DNA from: Parerythrobacter lacustris
GTDB taxonomy: Bacteria; Pseudomonadota; Alphaproteobacteria; Sphingomonadales; Sphingomonadaceae
Assembly (NCBI RefSeq): GCF_024626475.1
Contig: NZ_JANKHH010000004.1
Span: 248,001 to 312,000, forward strand
Direction of reading: 5' to 3'
Length of the DNA: 64,000 bases
The stretch's first letter is position 1. Each line of letters opens with the position of its first letter. The notes under the pieces were generated by a model. It made no database searches. It worked only from the letters and a program-made list of their open reading frames with translations, and had not been told where the DNA came from. The position numbers and the translations under genes are program-made. This document shows positions 37,504-46,686 of this stretch, one piece after another.

Positions 37504-38411
37504 CGAAAGCCGACTTCCTCGAAGCCTGGGGCAAGCATCTGACCAACCAGCGCCGCCGATCGCCGCATACGGTGCGCGCGTATAGATCGGCCGCTGCGCG
37601 ATTGCTCGACATCGGGGACTGGTCGAGCTGGGAGCGGATTGCGAGGTTGCAGGCCACGGACCTGCGTCGATACCTTGCTCAGCGGCGCAGCGACGGCCTC
37701 GGCAACGCGTCGGTTGCTCGCGAGCTCTCGGCGGTCAAGGCGTTCATCGCTTTTGCAGCTTCGCAAGCGGGATTGTCCGACGCCAAGCCGCCACGCCTGC
37801 GCGGCCCACGCTTGAAGAAGGGACTGCCCCGGCCGATCACTCCCGATGAAGCACGAAACGTCGCCGAGATGGTCGCGGAAAATGCGGAAACCGACTGGAT
37901 AGGCGCGCGCGATCGGGCGGTTCTCCTGCTGCTCTACGGGGCCGGACTCCGCATCGCCGAGGCTCTGTCGCTGACGGGTCGCGAAGCTAGCCTAGGGGCG
38001 ACACTTTCGGTCACCGGCAAAGGCGGGAAGCAGCGCGTTGTGCCGATCCTGCCAATCGTTCGCGAGGGCGTGGCAGAATATGTTGCGCAATGCCCCTTTT
38101 CGATTGCGCCCAATGGTCCGCTCTTCCTCGGGGCAAAAGGCGGCCCACTCAATCAGGGGATGGTTCAAAAGACTATGTCGCAGGCTCGCAAGGCACTCGG
38201 GCTGCCAACCACGGCGACACCCCACGCCTTGCGGCACAGTTTCGCGACCCACTTGCTCGGGGCGGGTGCCGACCTCCGGAGCTTGCAGGAACTGCTCGGC
38301 CATGCCAGCCTCGGCTCGACGCAGATATACACCAAGGTGGACGCGGCGACCCTGCTCGACACCTACCGCAACGCACATCCGCGCGAACGCAATCAAGGTG
38401 ACGAGAGCTAG
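37500..38411 (+). CDS. xerC: Tyrosine recombinase XerC
   Basis: A 303-residue tyrosine recombinase. The N-terminal SAM-like domain starts WGKHLTNQRRRSPHTVRAYRSA (split here); catalytic residues are seen in order: R in YGAGLRIAEAL, K in GKGGKQR, HxxR in HALRHSFATHLL, H in LLGHASLGST, and Y in QIYTKV. It resolves chromosome dimers at dif with XerD. The GTG start overlaps hemW. XerC rather than XerD is an inference. The stop shares CTAG with the opposite-strand gene. Confidence 0.9.
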   Translation: MTKADFLEAWGKHLTNQRRRSPHTVRAYRSAAARLLDIGDWSSWERIARLQATDLRRYLAQRRSDGLGNASVARELSAVKAFIAFAASQAGLSDAKPPRLRGPRLKKGLPRPITPDEARNVAEMVAENAETDWIGARDRAVLLLLYGAGLRIAEALSLTGREASLGATLSVTGKGGKQRVVPILPIVREGVAEYVAQCPFSIAPNGPLFLGAKGGPLNQGMVQKTMSQARKALGLPTTATPHALRHSFATHLLGAGADLRSLQELLGHASLGSTQIYTKVDAATLLDTYRNAHPRERNQGDES

Positions 38412-39469
38412 TCGGGTATTGCCCAAACCACAGGTTGCAGCGTGTAGGCCGTGCCAGCGGGCCGTTCGATGCCTTCGGCGAATTCATAGCGGCCCCTGCG
38501 CAGCATTTGCGAACAAGCTTCATTGTCCAGGAAAGCGAACCCGGAGGTTTCCAGTGGGCGGCAGGACACGACATTCCCGTTCGCTCCGACGCCCACGATA
38601 ATCATGACCCGCCCTTCCCACTCACTACGCAGGGCGCGCGCGGGATAGTCATAACGAACAATGAACTCGCCCTTGCTTTCGCCAAGCACTGAGGTCTCGA
38701 AGTCGCGCTTTGGTGGGTAGGCAGGCGGGCGGTACGAAGTGCTTTCGCGAATTGTGACATAGACTTCGCGCATAGGTACCGGGTCGAGAGAGCGGGTCAC
38801 GAACCGGCAGTAATAGGGTTGCTCATCGCCATATGGGGCTTCCTTACGGCATTTGGCCTGTGTCTCTGCATCTGCGGAAAGGAACGCTGCGCATACCGCT
38901 TCGAAGCTATCGTCGGTCAGAAAGGGTTCACCGACAATTGCAAAAGTCTCGCAATCGACGGGCGCGTCGATACCTCGTGATGTGCTCGTCACTACTAAAA
39001 TCTCGACGCCATCCTGCGCGTCCGTGAACATCACCGGTTGCACAATTTCCGTCTCGACGAGCTCAGAAGCGCCGAACTCGACCGTGAGCCGCCCTTGCCA
39101 ACCCGCCATGTCGTATCCTGCCGGTATGCTGACCGATCCGGAATTTCGGAGTTGCGCACAGGCGAAGGAAACCAACTCATTCGAAGTTGCGGAACCGCCA
39201 ACCCGACAGCTCTTGATCACTCCGTCACTGCCGACAGCGAGTTCGACGCTGTGACGCTGGTCGTCGTCGAAGTTGCTGCCAAACTTCGCGAAAGCCGCAT
39301 CGTCGGGGTCGAAATCGAGGCGCGCAGCGCCATGCAGGTCGATCCAGGGTTTGGACCACCAGTCGGGGGTCTGCGTGATTCCAACCTGCGGTTGCGCATT
39401 TGCGCCCGTGACTTGCGTTGCAAGGCAGATCATCAGGCACGCGGCGGCGAATGCGTTTACTGGCCTCAT
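38408..39469 (-). CDS. Secreted protein with two TonB C-terminal-like domains
   Basis: A 353-residue protein with a signal peptide (MRPVNAFAAACLMICLATQVTGANA). Two regions resemble TonB C-terminal domains: about 75-135 (VELAVGSDGVIKSCRVGGSA) and about 280-350 (EGRVMIIVGVGANGNVVSC and onward). It lacks the proline-rich linker and N-terminal anchor of real TonB, so it may be a periplasmic binding relative. The start overlaps gshB by 4 bases (ATGA), so it is co-translated with gshB. Confidence 0.8.
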   Translation of the reverse strand: MRPVNAFAAACLMICLATQVTGANAQPQVGITQTPDWWSKPWIDLHGAARLDFDPDDAAFAKFGSNFDDDQRHSVELAVGSDGVIKSCRVGGSATSNELVSFACAQLRNSGSVSIPAGYDMAGWQGRLTVEFGASELVETEIVQPVMFTDAQDGVEILVVTSTSRGIDAPVDCETFAIVGEPFLTDDSFEAVCAAFLSADAETQAKCRKEAPYGDEQPYYCRFVTRSLDPVPMREVYVTIRESTSYRPPAYPPKRDFETSVLGESKGEFIVRYDYPARALRSEWEGRVMIIVGVGANGNVVSCRPLETSGFAFLDNEACSQMLRRGRYEFAEGIERPAGTAYTLQPVVWAIPD

Positions 39470-40416
39470 TCAGGTTTCCTCTCGATCGCGTCCCAGATCA
39501 AGGCTGGTGTGTCGGTCCCGTTAAACCGATCGATCGCGACGATACCCGTGGGCGATGTCACATTGATCTCGGTCAGGTACTTGCCGCCGATCACGTCGAT
39601 ACCGACGAACACCAGACCACGCCGCTTAAGCTCCGGCCCCATCGCGGCGCAAATCTCTTCCTCGCGAGCGGTCAGAGTGGTTGCCTCCGCATGGCCGCCC
39701 TGGGCAAGGTTGGAACGGAACTCGCCCTCGCCCGGAAAACGGTTGATGGCGCCGGCGAATTCGCCATCAATCAGAACGATCCGTTTGTCGCCCTCAGCCA
39801 CTTCGGGGAGGAAAGGCTGGACCATATGCGGCTCGGGCCACGTCTGGTTGAACACCTCGGACAACGCCGAGAGGTTGGTCCCATCGGCCTCGATGCGGAA
39901 GATTGCCTTGCCGCCATTGCCATGCAGCGGCTTCACCACCACCGCACCGTGCTTGCGCTGGAAGGCGCGGATATCCTCCAACTGGCGCGCGACGAGCGTC
40001 GGCGGCATGAACTGCGCATAATCGAGCACGAACATTTTTTCCGGCGCGTTGATCACCTCGCGCGGGTCGTTGACCACCAGCGTCTCGCCCTTGAGCCGGT
40101 CGAGCAGCATCGCGGCGCTGATATAGCCGAGGTGGAACGGCGGATCCTGCCGCATCAGGACGACATCGATATCCTTGGCAAGGTCGATCTTCGATGCCTC
40201 GCCCTGCCATTCGAAATGCGCTCCGGCGACGCGCTGGACTGTCAAAAGCCGCGCCCAGGCGGTGATCCTGCCATCCTCGTAAGCGAGGGTGGAGACATCG
40301 TAATGCCACACACGGTGCCCCCTAGCCTGCGCGGAAAGCATCAGCGCGAAGCTCGAATCCCCGTCGATGTTAACCGTCTCGATCGGGTCCATCTGGACAG
40401 CTACGCGAAGGGTCAT
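39466..40416 (-). CDS. gshB: Glutathione synthase
   Basis: A 316-residue ATP-grasp enzyme joining gamma-glutamylcysteine and glycine. It starts MTLRVAVQMDPIETVNIDGDS and has RQDPPFHLGY, VVKPLHGNGGKAIFRI (ATP loop) and a C-terminal EINVTSPTGI. ATG 40416 is chosen from the conserved N-terminus. It lies 19 bases downstream of yraN. The yraN-gshB order next to rsmI is common in these bacteria. Confidence 0.97.
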   Translation of the reverse strand: MTLRVAVQMDPIETVNIDGDSSFALMLSAQARGHRVWHYDVSTLAYEDGRITAWARLLTVQRVAGAHFEWQGEASKIDLAKDIDVVLMRQDPPFHLGYISAAMLLDRLKGETLVVNDPREVINAPEKMFVLDYAQFMPPTLVARQLEDIRAFQRKHGAVVVKPLHGNGGKAIFRIEADGTNLSALSEVFNQTWPEPHMVQPFLPEVAEGDKRIVLIDGEFAGAINRFPGEGEFRSNLAQGGHAEATTLTAREEEICAAMGPELKRRGLVFVGIDVIGGKYLTEINVTSPTGIVAIDRFNGTDTPALIWDAIERKPE

Positions 40417-40435
40417 TGCAGTTCCTGTGGCTGGC

Positions 40436-40786
40436 TTAGGGCTGATAGGCGTTGGCGATGTGGCGCGGGAAACTGCCCGGCGCAAGCAGCATGACGTCGA
40501 TCCGCAAGTCCTCTCCCTCCAGCGCATACTTGTGAGCGACCGCCTCGGCCGCTGCGGCAACCCGCTGCAGGCGATACTCGTCGATCGCGTAGTCCAGTTC
40601 CTCGCGCTTCTTGCGCCATTTGACTTCGACAAAGGCGATGAGAGAACCGCGCTTGGCGACAAGATCGATCTCGCCCGCAGGAGTCTTGACCCGGCTGTCG
40701 AGTATCGTCCATCCTTTGAGCCTCAGCCAGGCTGCAGCGCGCTTCTCCCCGTCACGACCGCTGCGCTCGGCGAGCTGCCGCTTCAT
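40436..40786 (-). CDS. YraN family endonuclease-like protein (UPF0102)
   Basis: A 116-residue protein with the UPF0102 core: GRDGEKRAAAWLRLKGWTIL, GEIDLVAKRGSLIAFVEVKW (an E-D...ExK nuclease-like arrangement) and RIDVMLLAPG. The function is not established. ATG 40786 overlaps the rsmI stop by 4 bases. Confidence 0.9.
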   Translation of the reverse strand: MKRQLAERSGRDGEKRAAAWLRLKGWTILDSRVKTPAGEIDLVAKRGSLIAFVEVKWRKKREELDYAIDEYRLQRVAAAAEAVAHKYALEGEDLRIDVMLLAPGSFPRHIANAYQP

Positions 40787-41631
40787 TTGCCACGCAGTTC
40801 CATCGCACGGGCATAGAGCGCCTTGCGGTCGAGCCCGGTCAGACGAGCGACTTCTGCGACCGCCTGCGATGTCTTTTGCGTTGCGAGCGCGGCCACCAAC
40901 AATGCCTCGGCGTCTGCTGCCGGAACCTTGGCCTCCAACGGAGGCCCTACAAGAAGCACGATCTCGCCCTTCGGCGGATGCGCCTCGTAATGCGCGACCA
41001 GCTCGAAAGGATCGCCTCTGCGGCATTCCTCGTGAATCTTGGTCAGTTCGCGTGCAACAGCGACGGTCCGGCCCGGCAAGGTCGTCGCGATGGCGGCGAG
41101 CGATTTGGTCAGGCGCGGACCCGTGTCATAGAACACCAGTGTCGCTGGAACGGGACCCAATTCGGCGAGCACATCGCAGCGCGCCTTGTCCTTGGTCGGC
41201 AGGAAACCGGCGAACAGGAACCGATCGTTGGGCAGTCCCGACACCGTTAGGCCGGCGATCGCTGCGCACGGACCGGGGACGGCTACTACTGCGATCCCTG
41301 CATTGTGGGCTTCCACCACGAGGCGGTAGCCCGGATCGCTGACCAGAGGCGTCCCGGCATCGCTTATCAGAGCAACGGCACCGTTCCGCATGGCGGCGAC
41401 CAGTTCTTCGCGGGCTCGGCCGGCGCTATGGTCGTCGTAGCGCCGAAGCGGCTTCGATGCGCCGATGTGTTTCAGCAGCTTGCCAGCGACACGCGTATCC
41501 TCGCATGCCACCAGGTCGCAGCGCTTCAACACATCGACAGCCCGGAACGTGATGTCGCCAAGATTGCCAATTGGCGTCGCCACGATATAGAGGCCGGGTT
41601 CCAGAGATTGGTCTTCGGTGTCGCGGTTCAC
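40783..41631 (-). CDS. rsmI: 16S rRNA (cytidine-1402-2'-O)-methyltransferase
   Basis: A 282-residue SAM-dependent enzyme of the SPOUT-unrelated tetrapyrrole-methylase fold. Visible: GLYIVATPIGNLGDITFRA, CEDTRVAGKLL, LISDAGTPLVSDPG, and SGLPNDRFLFAGFLP. It methylates the ribose of C1402 in the ribosome decoding centre. The GTG start is at 41631; the divergent LpoA-like gene starts 41 bases away. Confidence 0.95.
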   Translation of the reverse strand: MNRDTEDQSLEPGLYIVATPIGNLGDITFRAVDVLKRCDLVACEDTRVAGKLLKHIGASKPLRRYDDHSAGRAREELVAAMRNGAVALISDAGTPLVSDPGYRLVVEAHNAGIAVVAVPGPCAAIAGLTVSGLPNDRFLFAGFLPTKDKARCDVLAELGPVPATLVFYDTGPRLTKSLAAIATTLPGRTVAVARELTKIHEECRRGDPFELVAHYEAHPPKGEIVLLVGPPLEAKVPAADAEALLVAALATQKTSQAVAEVARLTGLDRKALYARAMELRGK

Positions 41632-41672
41632 AGCGGATGCCTATGGACCGGAATGCGAGGGGTCGGCAAGAA

Positions 41673-42845
41673 ATGATGCGGTTTATGAAGGATCGACGCG
41701 GCTTTGCAGTGATTGCTGCAACGCTGTTTTTGGCGGGCTGCAAGATCATACCGTCGACTCCGACAGAACCTGTGTCCGGCCCGACCCCCGAACCGACAAC
41801 TGCGCCGAGCGAAAATGCCTTGCCGAGCGGTGACGATACGCGGCACCGGATCGCTCTGCTTGTCCCGATGAGCGGCGAGAATGGCCCTGTCGGCAACGCC
41901 ATTGCCAATGCTGCGACCATGGCAATTCTTGACACCAGTGCCACGAACCTTCGCATTACCACTTACGATACCGCTTCCGGTGCTCGCGAGGCGGCGCGCA
42001 AGGCGGTGGCCGACGGCAACAAGCTGATCCTTGGTCCGCTGGTGGCCGAGAACGTGCCGCAAGTGCTGGCCGAAGCCCGTCCTGCCGATGTCGCCGTGAT
42101 TACCTTTTCGAACGATGCGAGCCTCTCGGGAGCGGACGTTTTCGTGATGGGACAGATTCCGGCCCAATCGGTCGAGCGTACGGTGGACTATGCGCGCCTC
42201 AATGGATCGAGCAATTTCGCAGCGATCGTGCCCGATGGCGAATATGGCAAACAGGTCGAAGCCGCCTTCTCGACGGCCGTAGTCAACGCTGGTGGCAAGA
42301 TGGTCGCGACCGAGCGCTACGACCGCGGCAACACCTCCATCGTCAGCGCGTCGCAGCGTCTGCGTCAGCGTGGCGGTTTCGACACCGTGCTGATCGCCGA
42401 CGGTTCGCGCCTCACCGCCATGGCGGCGAACGAGCTGAAACCGGGCGGCAGGGGTTCGGCGTTGTTGCTGGGCACCGAGTTGCTCAGCGGTGAAGCCGGC
42501 GTCACCCGGACTCCGTCGATGCGCGGAATGCTGTTCTCGGCCATCTCCGACACCCGTTTCAGGCGCTTCTCGGACAGCTACAAGGAACGTTTCGGCGAGC
42601 AACCGTTCAGGATTGCCACGCTTGGCTACGACGGCATCCTGCTGACCCTGCGGGTGGCGCGCAACTGGACGGTCGGGCGCGATTTCCCCGTCAACCAACT
42701 GCGCGAGGACGGCGGCTTTCTCGGCCTCGACGGGCCGTTCCGGTTCAAGCGGAACGGGGTGATCGAGCGGGCGATGGAAGTGCGCGAGATTCGCGACGGG
42801 CAGGTGGTCATCGTATCCCCTGCCCCGACTACATTCGGCGACTGA
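41673..42845 (+). CDS. Penicillin-binding protein activator (LpoA/LppC-like lipoprotein)
   Basis: A 390-residue lipoprotein: lipobox LAGC with C23, a short proline/threonine-rich linker, then a type I periplasmic-binding fold from about 58 (IALLVPMSGENGPVG) to the C-terminus. Members resemble LpoA, an outer-membrane activator of penicillin-binding proteins. Its divergent placement from rsmI is typical of proteobacteria. The ATG at 41673 or 41676 is likely; ribosome sites are weak. Confidence 0.88.
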   Translation: MMRFMKDRRGFAVIAATLFLAGCKIIPSTPTEPVSGPTPEPTTAPSENALPSGDDTRHRIALLVPMSGENGPVGNAIANAATMAILDTSATNLRITTYDTASGAREAARKAVADGNKLILGPLVAENVPQVLAEARPADVAVITFSNDASLSGADVFVMGQIPAQSVERTVDYARLNGSSNFAAIVPDGEYGKQVEAAFSTAVVNAGGKMVATERYDRGNTSIVSASQRLRQRGGFDTVLIADGSRLTAMAANELKPGGRGSALLLGTELLSGEAGVTRTPSMRGMLFSAISDTRFRRFSDSYKERFGEQPFRIATLGYDGILLTLRVARNWTVGRDFPVNQLREDGGFLGLDGPFRFKRNGVIERAMEVREIRDGQVVIVSPAPTTFGD

Positions 42846-42901
42846 CGATAACGCCAACGCCGCGCTTGTAGGCCCGCAAATGCGAAGCCTATAGCCCTGT
42901 C

Positions 42902-44878
42902 ATGTCCGATGACCTGTTTGATGGAACGCCCGCGTCGAGCGGCGACTACGATTCCTCCGCGATCGAGGTGCTGGAGGGGCTCGAGCCCGTGCGGCGCCGC
43001 CCCGGCATGTATATCGGCGGAACCGATGACCGCGCGCTGCATCACCTCGCGGCCGAAGTGCTCGACAACGCGATGGACGAGGCCGTCGCTGGGCACGCGA
43101 CGCGGATCGAGGTCAGTCTGGAAGAAGGCAACCGCCTTTCGATCACCGACAACGGGCGCGGCATCCCGGTCGACGAGCACCCCAAGTTTCCGGGCAAGTC
43201 GACGCTGGAGGTGATCCTGTCGACGCTCCATTCGGGCGGCAAGTTCTCGGGCAAGGCCTACGCAACTTCCGGCGGCTTGCACGGCGTCGGAGTCAGCGTC
43301 GTCAACGCGCTGTCCTCGCACACGAGGGTCGAGGTCGCGCGCGACCGCCAGCTCTACTCGCAGGAGTTTGCAAGAGGGCAAACCCTCGGCCCGATCCAGC
43401 AGCTCGGCCCGACGCCCAACCGGCGCGGCACGACCGTCAGCTTCACGCCCGACAGCGAAATTTTCGGCGACCGCCAGTTCACCCCCAAGCGGCTGTTCAA
43501 GCTCGCGCGGTCCAAAGCCTATCTCTTTGCCGGGGTGGAAATCCGCTGGAAATGCGCCCCCACTCTCGCATCGGACGATGCGCCGGCCGAAGCGGTGTTC
43601 AAGTTCCCCGGCGGACTCGCAGACCATTTGGCGGAGCAGGTCGGCAACCGCGAATGCGTCACCGCGCAGCCCTTCACCGGGCGGCAGGATTTTCCTGACG
43701 AGCAGGGGCGGGTTGAATGGGCGGTGGCATGGCCGCTGTGGTCGGACGGGTCGACCAGCTGGTATTGCAATACGGTGCCCACCCCCGATGGCGGAACGCA
43801 CGAACAAGGCATGCGTGCCACCCTCACCAAGGGACTGCGTGCATTCGGTGAATTGACCGGAGCCAAGAAGGCCAAGGACATCTCCGCCGACGACGTGATG
43901 ACCGGGTGCGAAGTGATGCTCAGCGTCTTTATCCGCGATCCGCAGTTCCAGAGCCAGACCAAGGACCGGCTGACCTCGCCCGAAGCAGCACGGCTGGTCG
44001 AGAACGCGGTGCGCGACCATTTCGACCATTTCCTGACCGACAACATGGAGCGCGGCAAGGCGCTGCTCGGCCAGGTGATGGAGCGGATGGACGAGCGCTT
44101 GCGCCGCAAGCAGGAGCGCGAGATCAAGCGCAAGACCGCGACCAACGCCAAGAAGCTGCGCCTGCCCGGCAAGCTGACCGATTGCAGCGGCGACGGCCAG
44201 GGCGAGACCGAGCTGTTTATCGTCGAAGGCGATTCCGCAGGTGGCAGCGCCAAGCAGGCGCGCAACCGCAAGACGCAGGCGATCCTGCCGATCCGCGGCA
44301 AGATCCTCAACGTCGCCAGCGCCAGCGCCGACAAGATCCGCGCCAACCAGGAAATCGCCGACCTCGCGCTCGCGCTGGGTTGCGGCACGCGAAAGGATTG
44401 CGACGCGGAGAACCTGCGCTACGACCGGGTAATCATCATGACCGACGCCGATGTCGACGGCGCGCATATCGCCACCCTGCTGATGACCTTCTTCTTCCAG
44501 GAGATGAGCGACATCGTGCGCAAGGGGCACCTGTTCCTCGCCCAGCCCCCGCTCTATCGCCTGACTGCCGGCAAGGAGAGCCGCTACGCCCGCGACGATG
44601 CGCATCGCGCCGAGCTGGAAGCGACGGTGTTCAAGGGCAAGAAGGTTGAAGTAGGACGCTTCAAGGGCCTTGGCGAAATGAATCCTTCGCAATTGCGTGA
44701 GACAACAATGGACCCCGGGACGCGCAGCCTCGTCCGCATCACCCTCCCCCCCGAGTTCGAGCAGCGCGCGGCGGTGACCCGGCTGGTCGACGAACTGATG
44801 GGCCGGAACCCGGAGCACCGGTTCAACTTCATCCAGAACCGCGCGGGCGAGGTCGACCGCGACCTGATCGATGCCTGA
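42902..44878 (+). CDS. parE: DNA topoisomerase IV subunit B
   Basis: A 658-residue type IIA topoisomerase ATPase subunit. GHKL motifs: EVLDNAMDEAVAG, DNGRGIPVDEH and GGLHGVGVSVVNALS; QTKDRL in the transducer domain; TOPRIM parts EGDSAGGSAKQARNR and DADVDGAHI. It decatenates daughter chromosomes with ParC (not in the window). ParE rather than GyrB is favoured by length and sequence type. The next gene overlaps by 8 bases. Confidence 0.95.
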   Translation: MSDDLFDGTPASSGDYDSSAIEVLEGLEPVRRRPGMYIGGTDDRALHHLAAEVLDNAMDEAVAGHATRIEVSLEEGNRLSITDNGRGIPVDEHPKFPGKSTLEVILSTLHSGGKFSGKAYATSGGLHGVGVSVVNALSSHTRVEVARDRQLYSQEFARGQTLGPIQQLGPTPNRRGTTVSFTPDSEIFGDRQFTPKRLFKLARSKAYLFAGVEIRWKCAPTLASDDAPAEAVFKFPGGLADHLAEQVGNRECVTAQPFTGRQDFPDEQGRVEWAVAWPLWSDGSTSWYCNTVPTPDGGTHEQGMRATLTKGLRAFGELTGAKKAKDISADDVMTGCEVMLSVFIRDPQFQSQTKDRLTSPEAARLVENAVRDHFDHFLTDNMERGKALLGQVMERMDERLRRKQEREIKRKTATNAKKLRLPGKLTDCSGDGQGETELFIVEGDSAGGSAKQARNRKTQAILPIRGKILNVASASADKIRANQEIADLALALGCGTRKDCDAENLRYDRVIIMTDADVDGAHIATLLMTFFFQEMSDIVRKGHLFLAQPPLYRLTAGKESRYARDDAHRAELEATVFKGKKVEVGRFKGLGEMNPSQLRETTMDPGTRSLVRITLPPEFEQRAAVTRLVDELMGRNPEHRFNFIQNRAGEVDRDLIDA

Positions 44879-45242
44879 GCGGCAGGAGGACGACGACGGC
44901 GAAGTGTGGGGCGGCGACCGGCGGCTTTCGCGGCCCGATACGTCGCTCCCTGACTGGGAAATGCCCGACGGTGCCTATCGTCCGGTGCCAATCGTCTGGT
45001 TCTCGGGTGCATTGTTCTTGCAAATCCTCGTGCAGCCGCTGATCGCCCTGATCGTGATCGGCATTCTGGGTCTTCCGGGGCGGACGAACCTCGCCATCGC
45101 TTTCTTCGCCACCGGGATGATCGCGCAGATGACCTGGAACCGCGGCATGGCGCAGGCGCCGGCGGTGTGGCAGGTACTTACCGGGGCAATGCTGGCAGGA
45201 TCCCTTGCGCTGATCGCGCTGGCGCACATCCCCGAACTTTGA
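44871..45242 (+). CDS. Small membrane protein downstream of parE
   Basis: A 123-residue protein, not recognised. The first 40 residues are hydrophilic and acidic; two or three hydrophobic segments follow (about 42-65, 72-88, 100-119). It overlaps parE by 8 bases, suggesting co-translation. No motif identifies a function. Confidence 0.65.
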   Translation: MPERQEDDDGEVWGGDRRLSRPDTSLPDWEMPDGAYRPVPIVWFSGALFLQILVQPLIALIVIGILGLPGRTNLAIAFFATGMIAQMTWNRGMAQAPAVWQVLTGAMLAGSLALIALAHIPEL

Positions 45243-45297
45243 CTGCGGCTTGCATTCGACCGCCTGTGCTGCATGCTGGCCCCAAGGGAGTCCGTCC

Positions 45298-46581
45298 ATG
45301 CTTCGCCACATGATTGCAATTTTCCTCGTCATCGCCCTTCCTCCTGCGGCTGCATTCGCACAGGAGACCGCTGCAACTGCCGATGCCGCCTTGGATAGCC
45401 GCGCAGCCGATGTCGTCGCCGCGATCAATGGCGAGAAGGACCCCGAAGAGATTTTTGGGCCGGCCTTTCTTGCCGCAGTTCCACCAGCGCAGTTCGAAGC
45501 TTTTACCCGGCAGATAACCGGTCAGTTCGGGGCTGCAAAGGCGGTCCAGCTGGTCGACCCTACCGGGCAGAACAGCGCGCAGATAGCAATCCGGTTCGAG
45601 AGGGCGATCGCAGGCGGTACCATCACCCTGGACCCAGCCTCCCCGCACCTCATCGTCGGGTTGCTCCTGTCGAAGTTCGATCCAGTCGATGACAGCGCTG
45701 ACAAGATCGAGGCCGACCTCATGGCTCTGCCCGGCGAGGTTACCGCCTACTTCGGCCCGCTCGATGGCAGCTCGCCGATGCTGTCGATCGGATCCGACCG
45801 GAGACTCGCCCTCGGCTCGACTTTCAAGCTCTTCGCTCTTTCGGCTCTGGCCCATTCTGTCGAGCGAGGCGAAATACGCTGGAGCGATGTCCACTCGCTC
45901 GAACGCCGGTCCTTCCCCAGCGGCCAGATGCAGAACTGGCCGCAGGGAGCGCCGGTTACGCTCCACACACTGGCATCGATGATGATCTCGATCAGCGACA
46001 ACACCGCGACCGACCAGCTGATGGCGTTGCTCCCCGAGAGCGCGATAGGGGCCGAGCTCGCGCGTTCCGGGGCAGACAACGATCCGCGCAACACGCCGTG
46101 GCTCGACACATTGAGCCTGTTCGCCCTGAAAGGTAACGGAGATCTTGCCTCCGCATTCGAGGCTGGCAGCGAAGCGGAACAGCACGCACTCGTCGCACGG
46201 ATCCGGGCTCAATCGGGCGGCGATCCGGAAAAGGTCGAGCCGCCCAGGTTCACCTCGCCGACTGCGATCGATACGATCGAGTGGTTCGCCAGCCCTGCCG
46301 AACTGCGACGACTGCTCGCACGTCTCGCGGAGCTCTCCGATCCCACTGCTCGCGAGATCATGTCGATCAATCCCTCGCTGCCCGCAGCCGAGCAAGGCAA
46401 CTGGAACTACATCGGCTTCAAGGGCGGATCGGAGCCTGGGGTCATCAACTTGACCTGGCTGTTGCAAGATTTTGACGGACGTTGGTACATACTTACCATG
46501 GGTTGGAATGATCCCGCTTCGCCGGTGGACGAGACCGCGTTCGAACTGTTGGCCCAACGGGTGATCGCGCTGTCTCGCTAG
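45298..46581 (+). CDS. Exported serine hydrolase related to class A beta-lactamases, without the Glu166-type residue
   Basis: A 427-residue protein with a signal peptide (cleavage near AFAQ). An N-terminal domain (about 30-115) of unknown role precedes a beta-lactamase/DD-peptidase fold: S174-x-x-K177 (GSTFKLF), S233-D-N235 (SISDNTA) and K375-G-G (GFKGGSEPG). The omega-loop part reads NTPWLDTLSLFALKG with no ExxLN, so it is unlikely to hydrolyse beta-lactams efficiently. The start has AAGGGAG 10 bases upstream. Confidence 0.85.
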   Translation: MLRHMIAIFLVIALPPAAAFAQETAATADAALDSRAADVVAAINGEKDPEEIFGPAFLAAVPPAQFEAFTRQITGQFGAAKAVQLVDPTGQNSAQIAIRFERAIAGGTITLDPASPHLIVGLLLSKFDPVDDSADKIEADLMALPGEVTAYFGPLDGSSPMLSIGSDRRLALGSTFKLFALSALAHSVERGEIRWSDVHSLERRSFPSGQMQNWPQGAPVTLHTLASMMISISDNTATDQLMALLPESAIGAELARSGADNDPRNTPWLDTLSLFALKGNGDLASAFEAGSEAEQHALVARIRAQSGGDPEKVEPPRFTSPTAIDTIEWFASPAELRRLLARLAELSDPTAREIMSINPSLPAAEQGNWNYIGFKGGSEPGVINLTWLLQDFDGRWYILTMGWNDPASPVDETAFELLAQRVIALSR

Positions 46582-46686
46582 GCACGTTCGTGGTGCGCAA
46601 TTCCGCCACGCGGCAATTCTCACGACCGCATTTCCATCTTTGCAATAGAAGGGCATAACGCGCTCATCTCTGGCACAGGGGTGACC

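Noticed and set aside
45298-46581. Antibiotic-resistance beta-lactamase
   Set aside because: The catalytic glutamate region is missing and the protein is too long with an extra domain; called only a related serine hydrolase.
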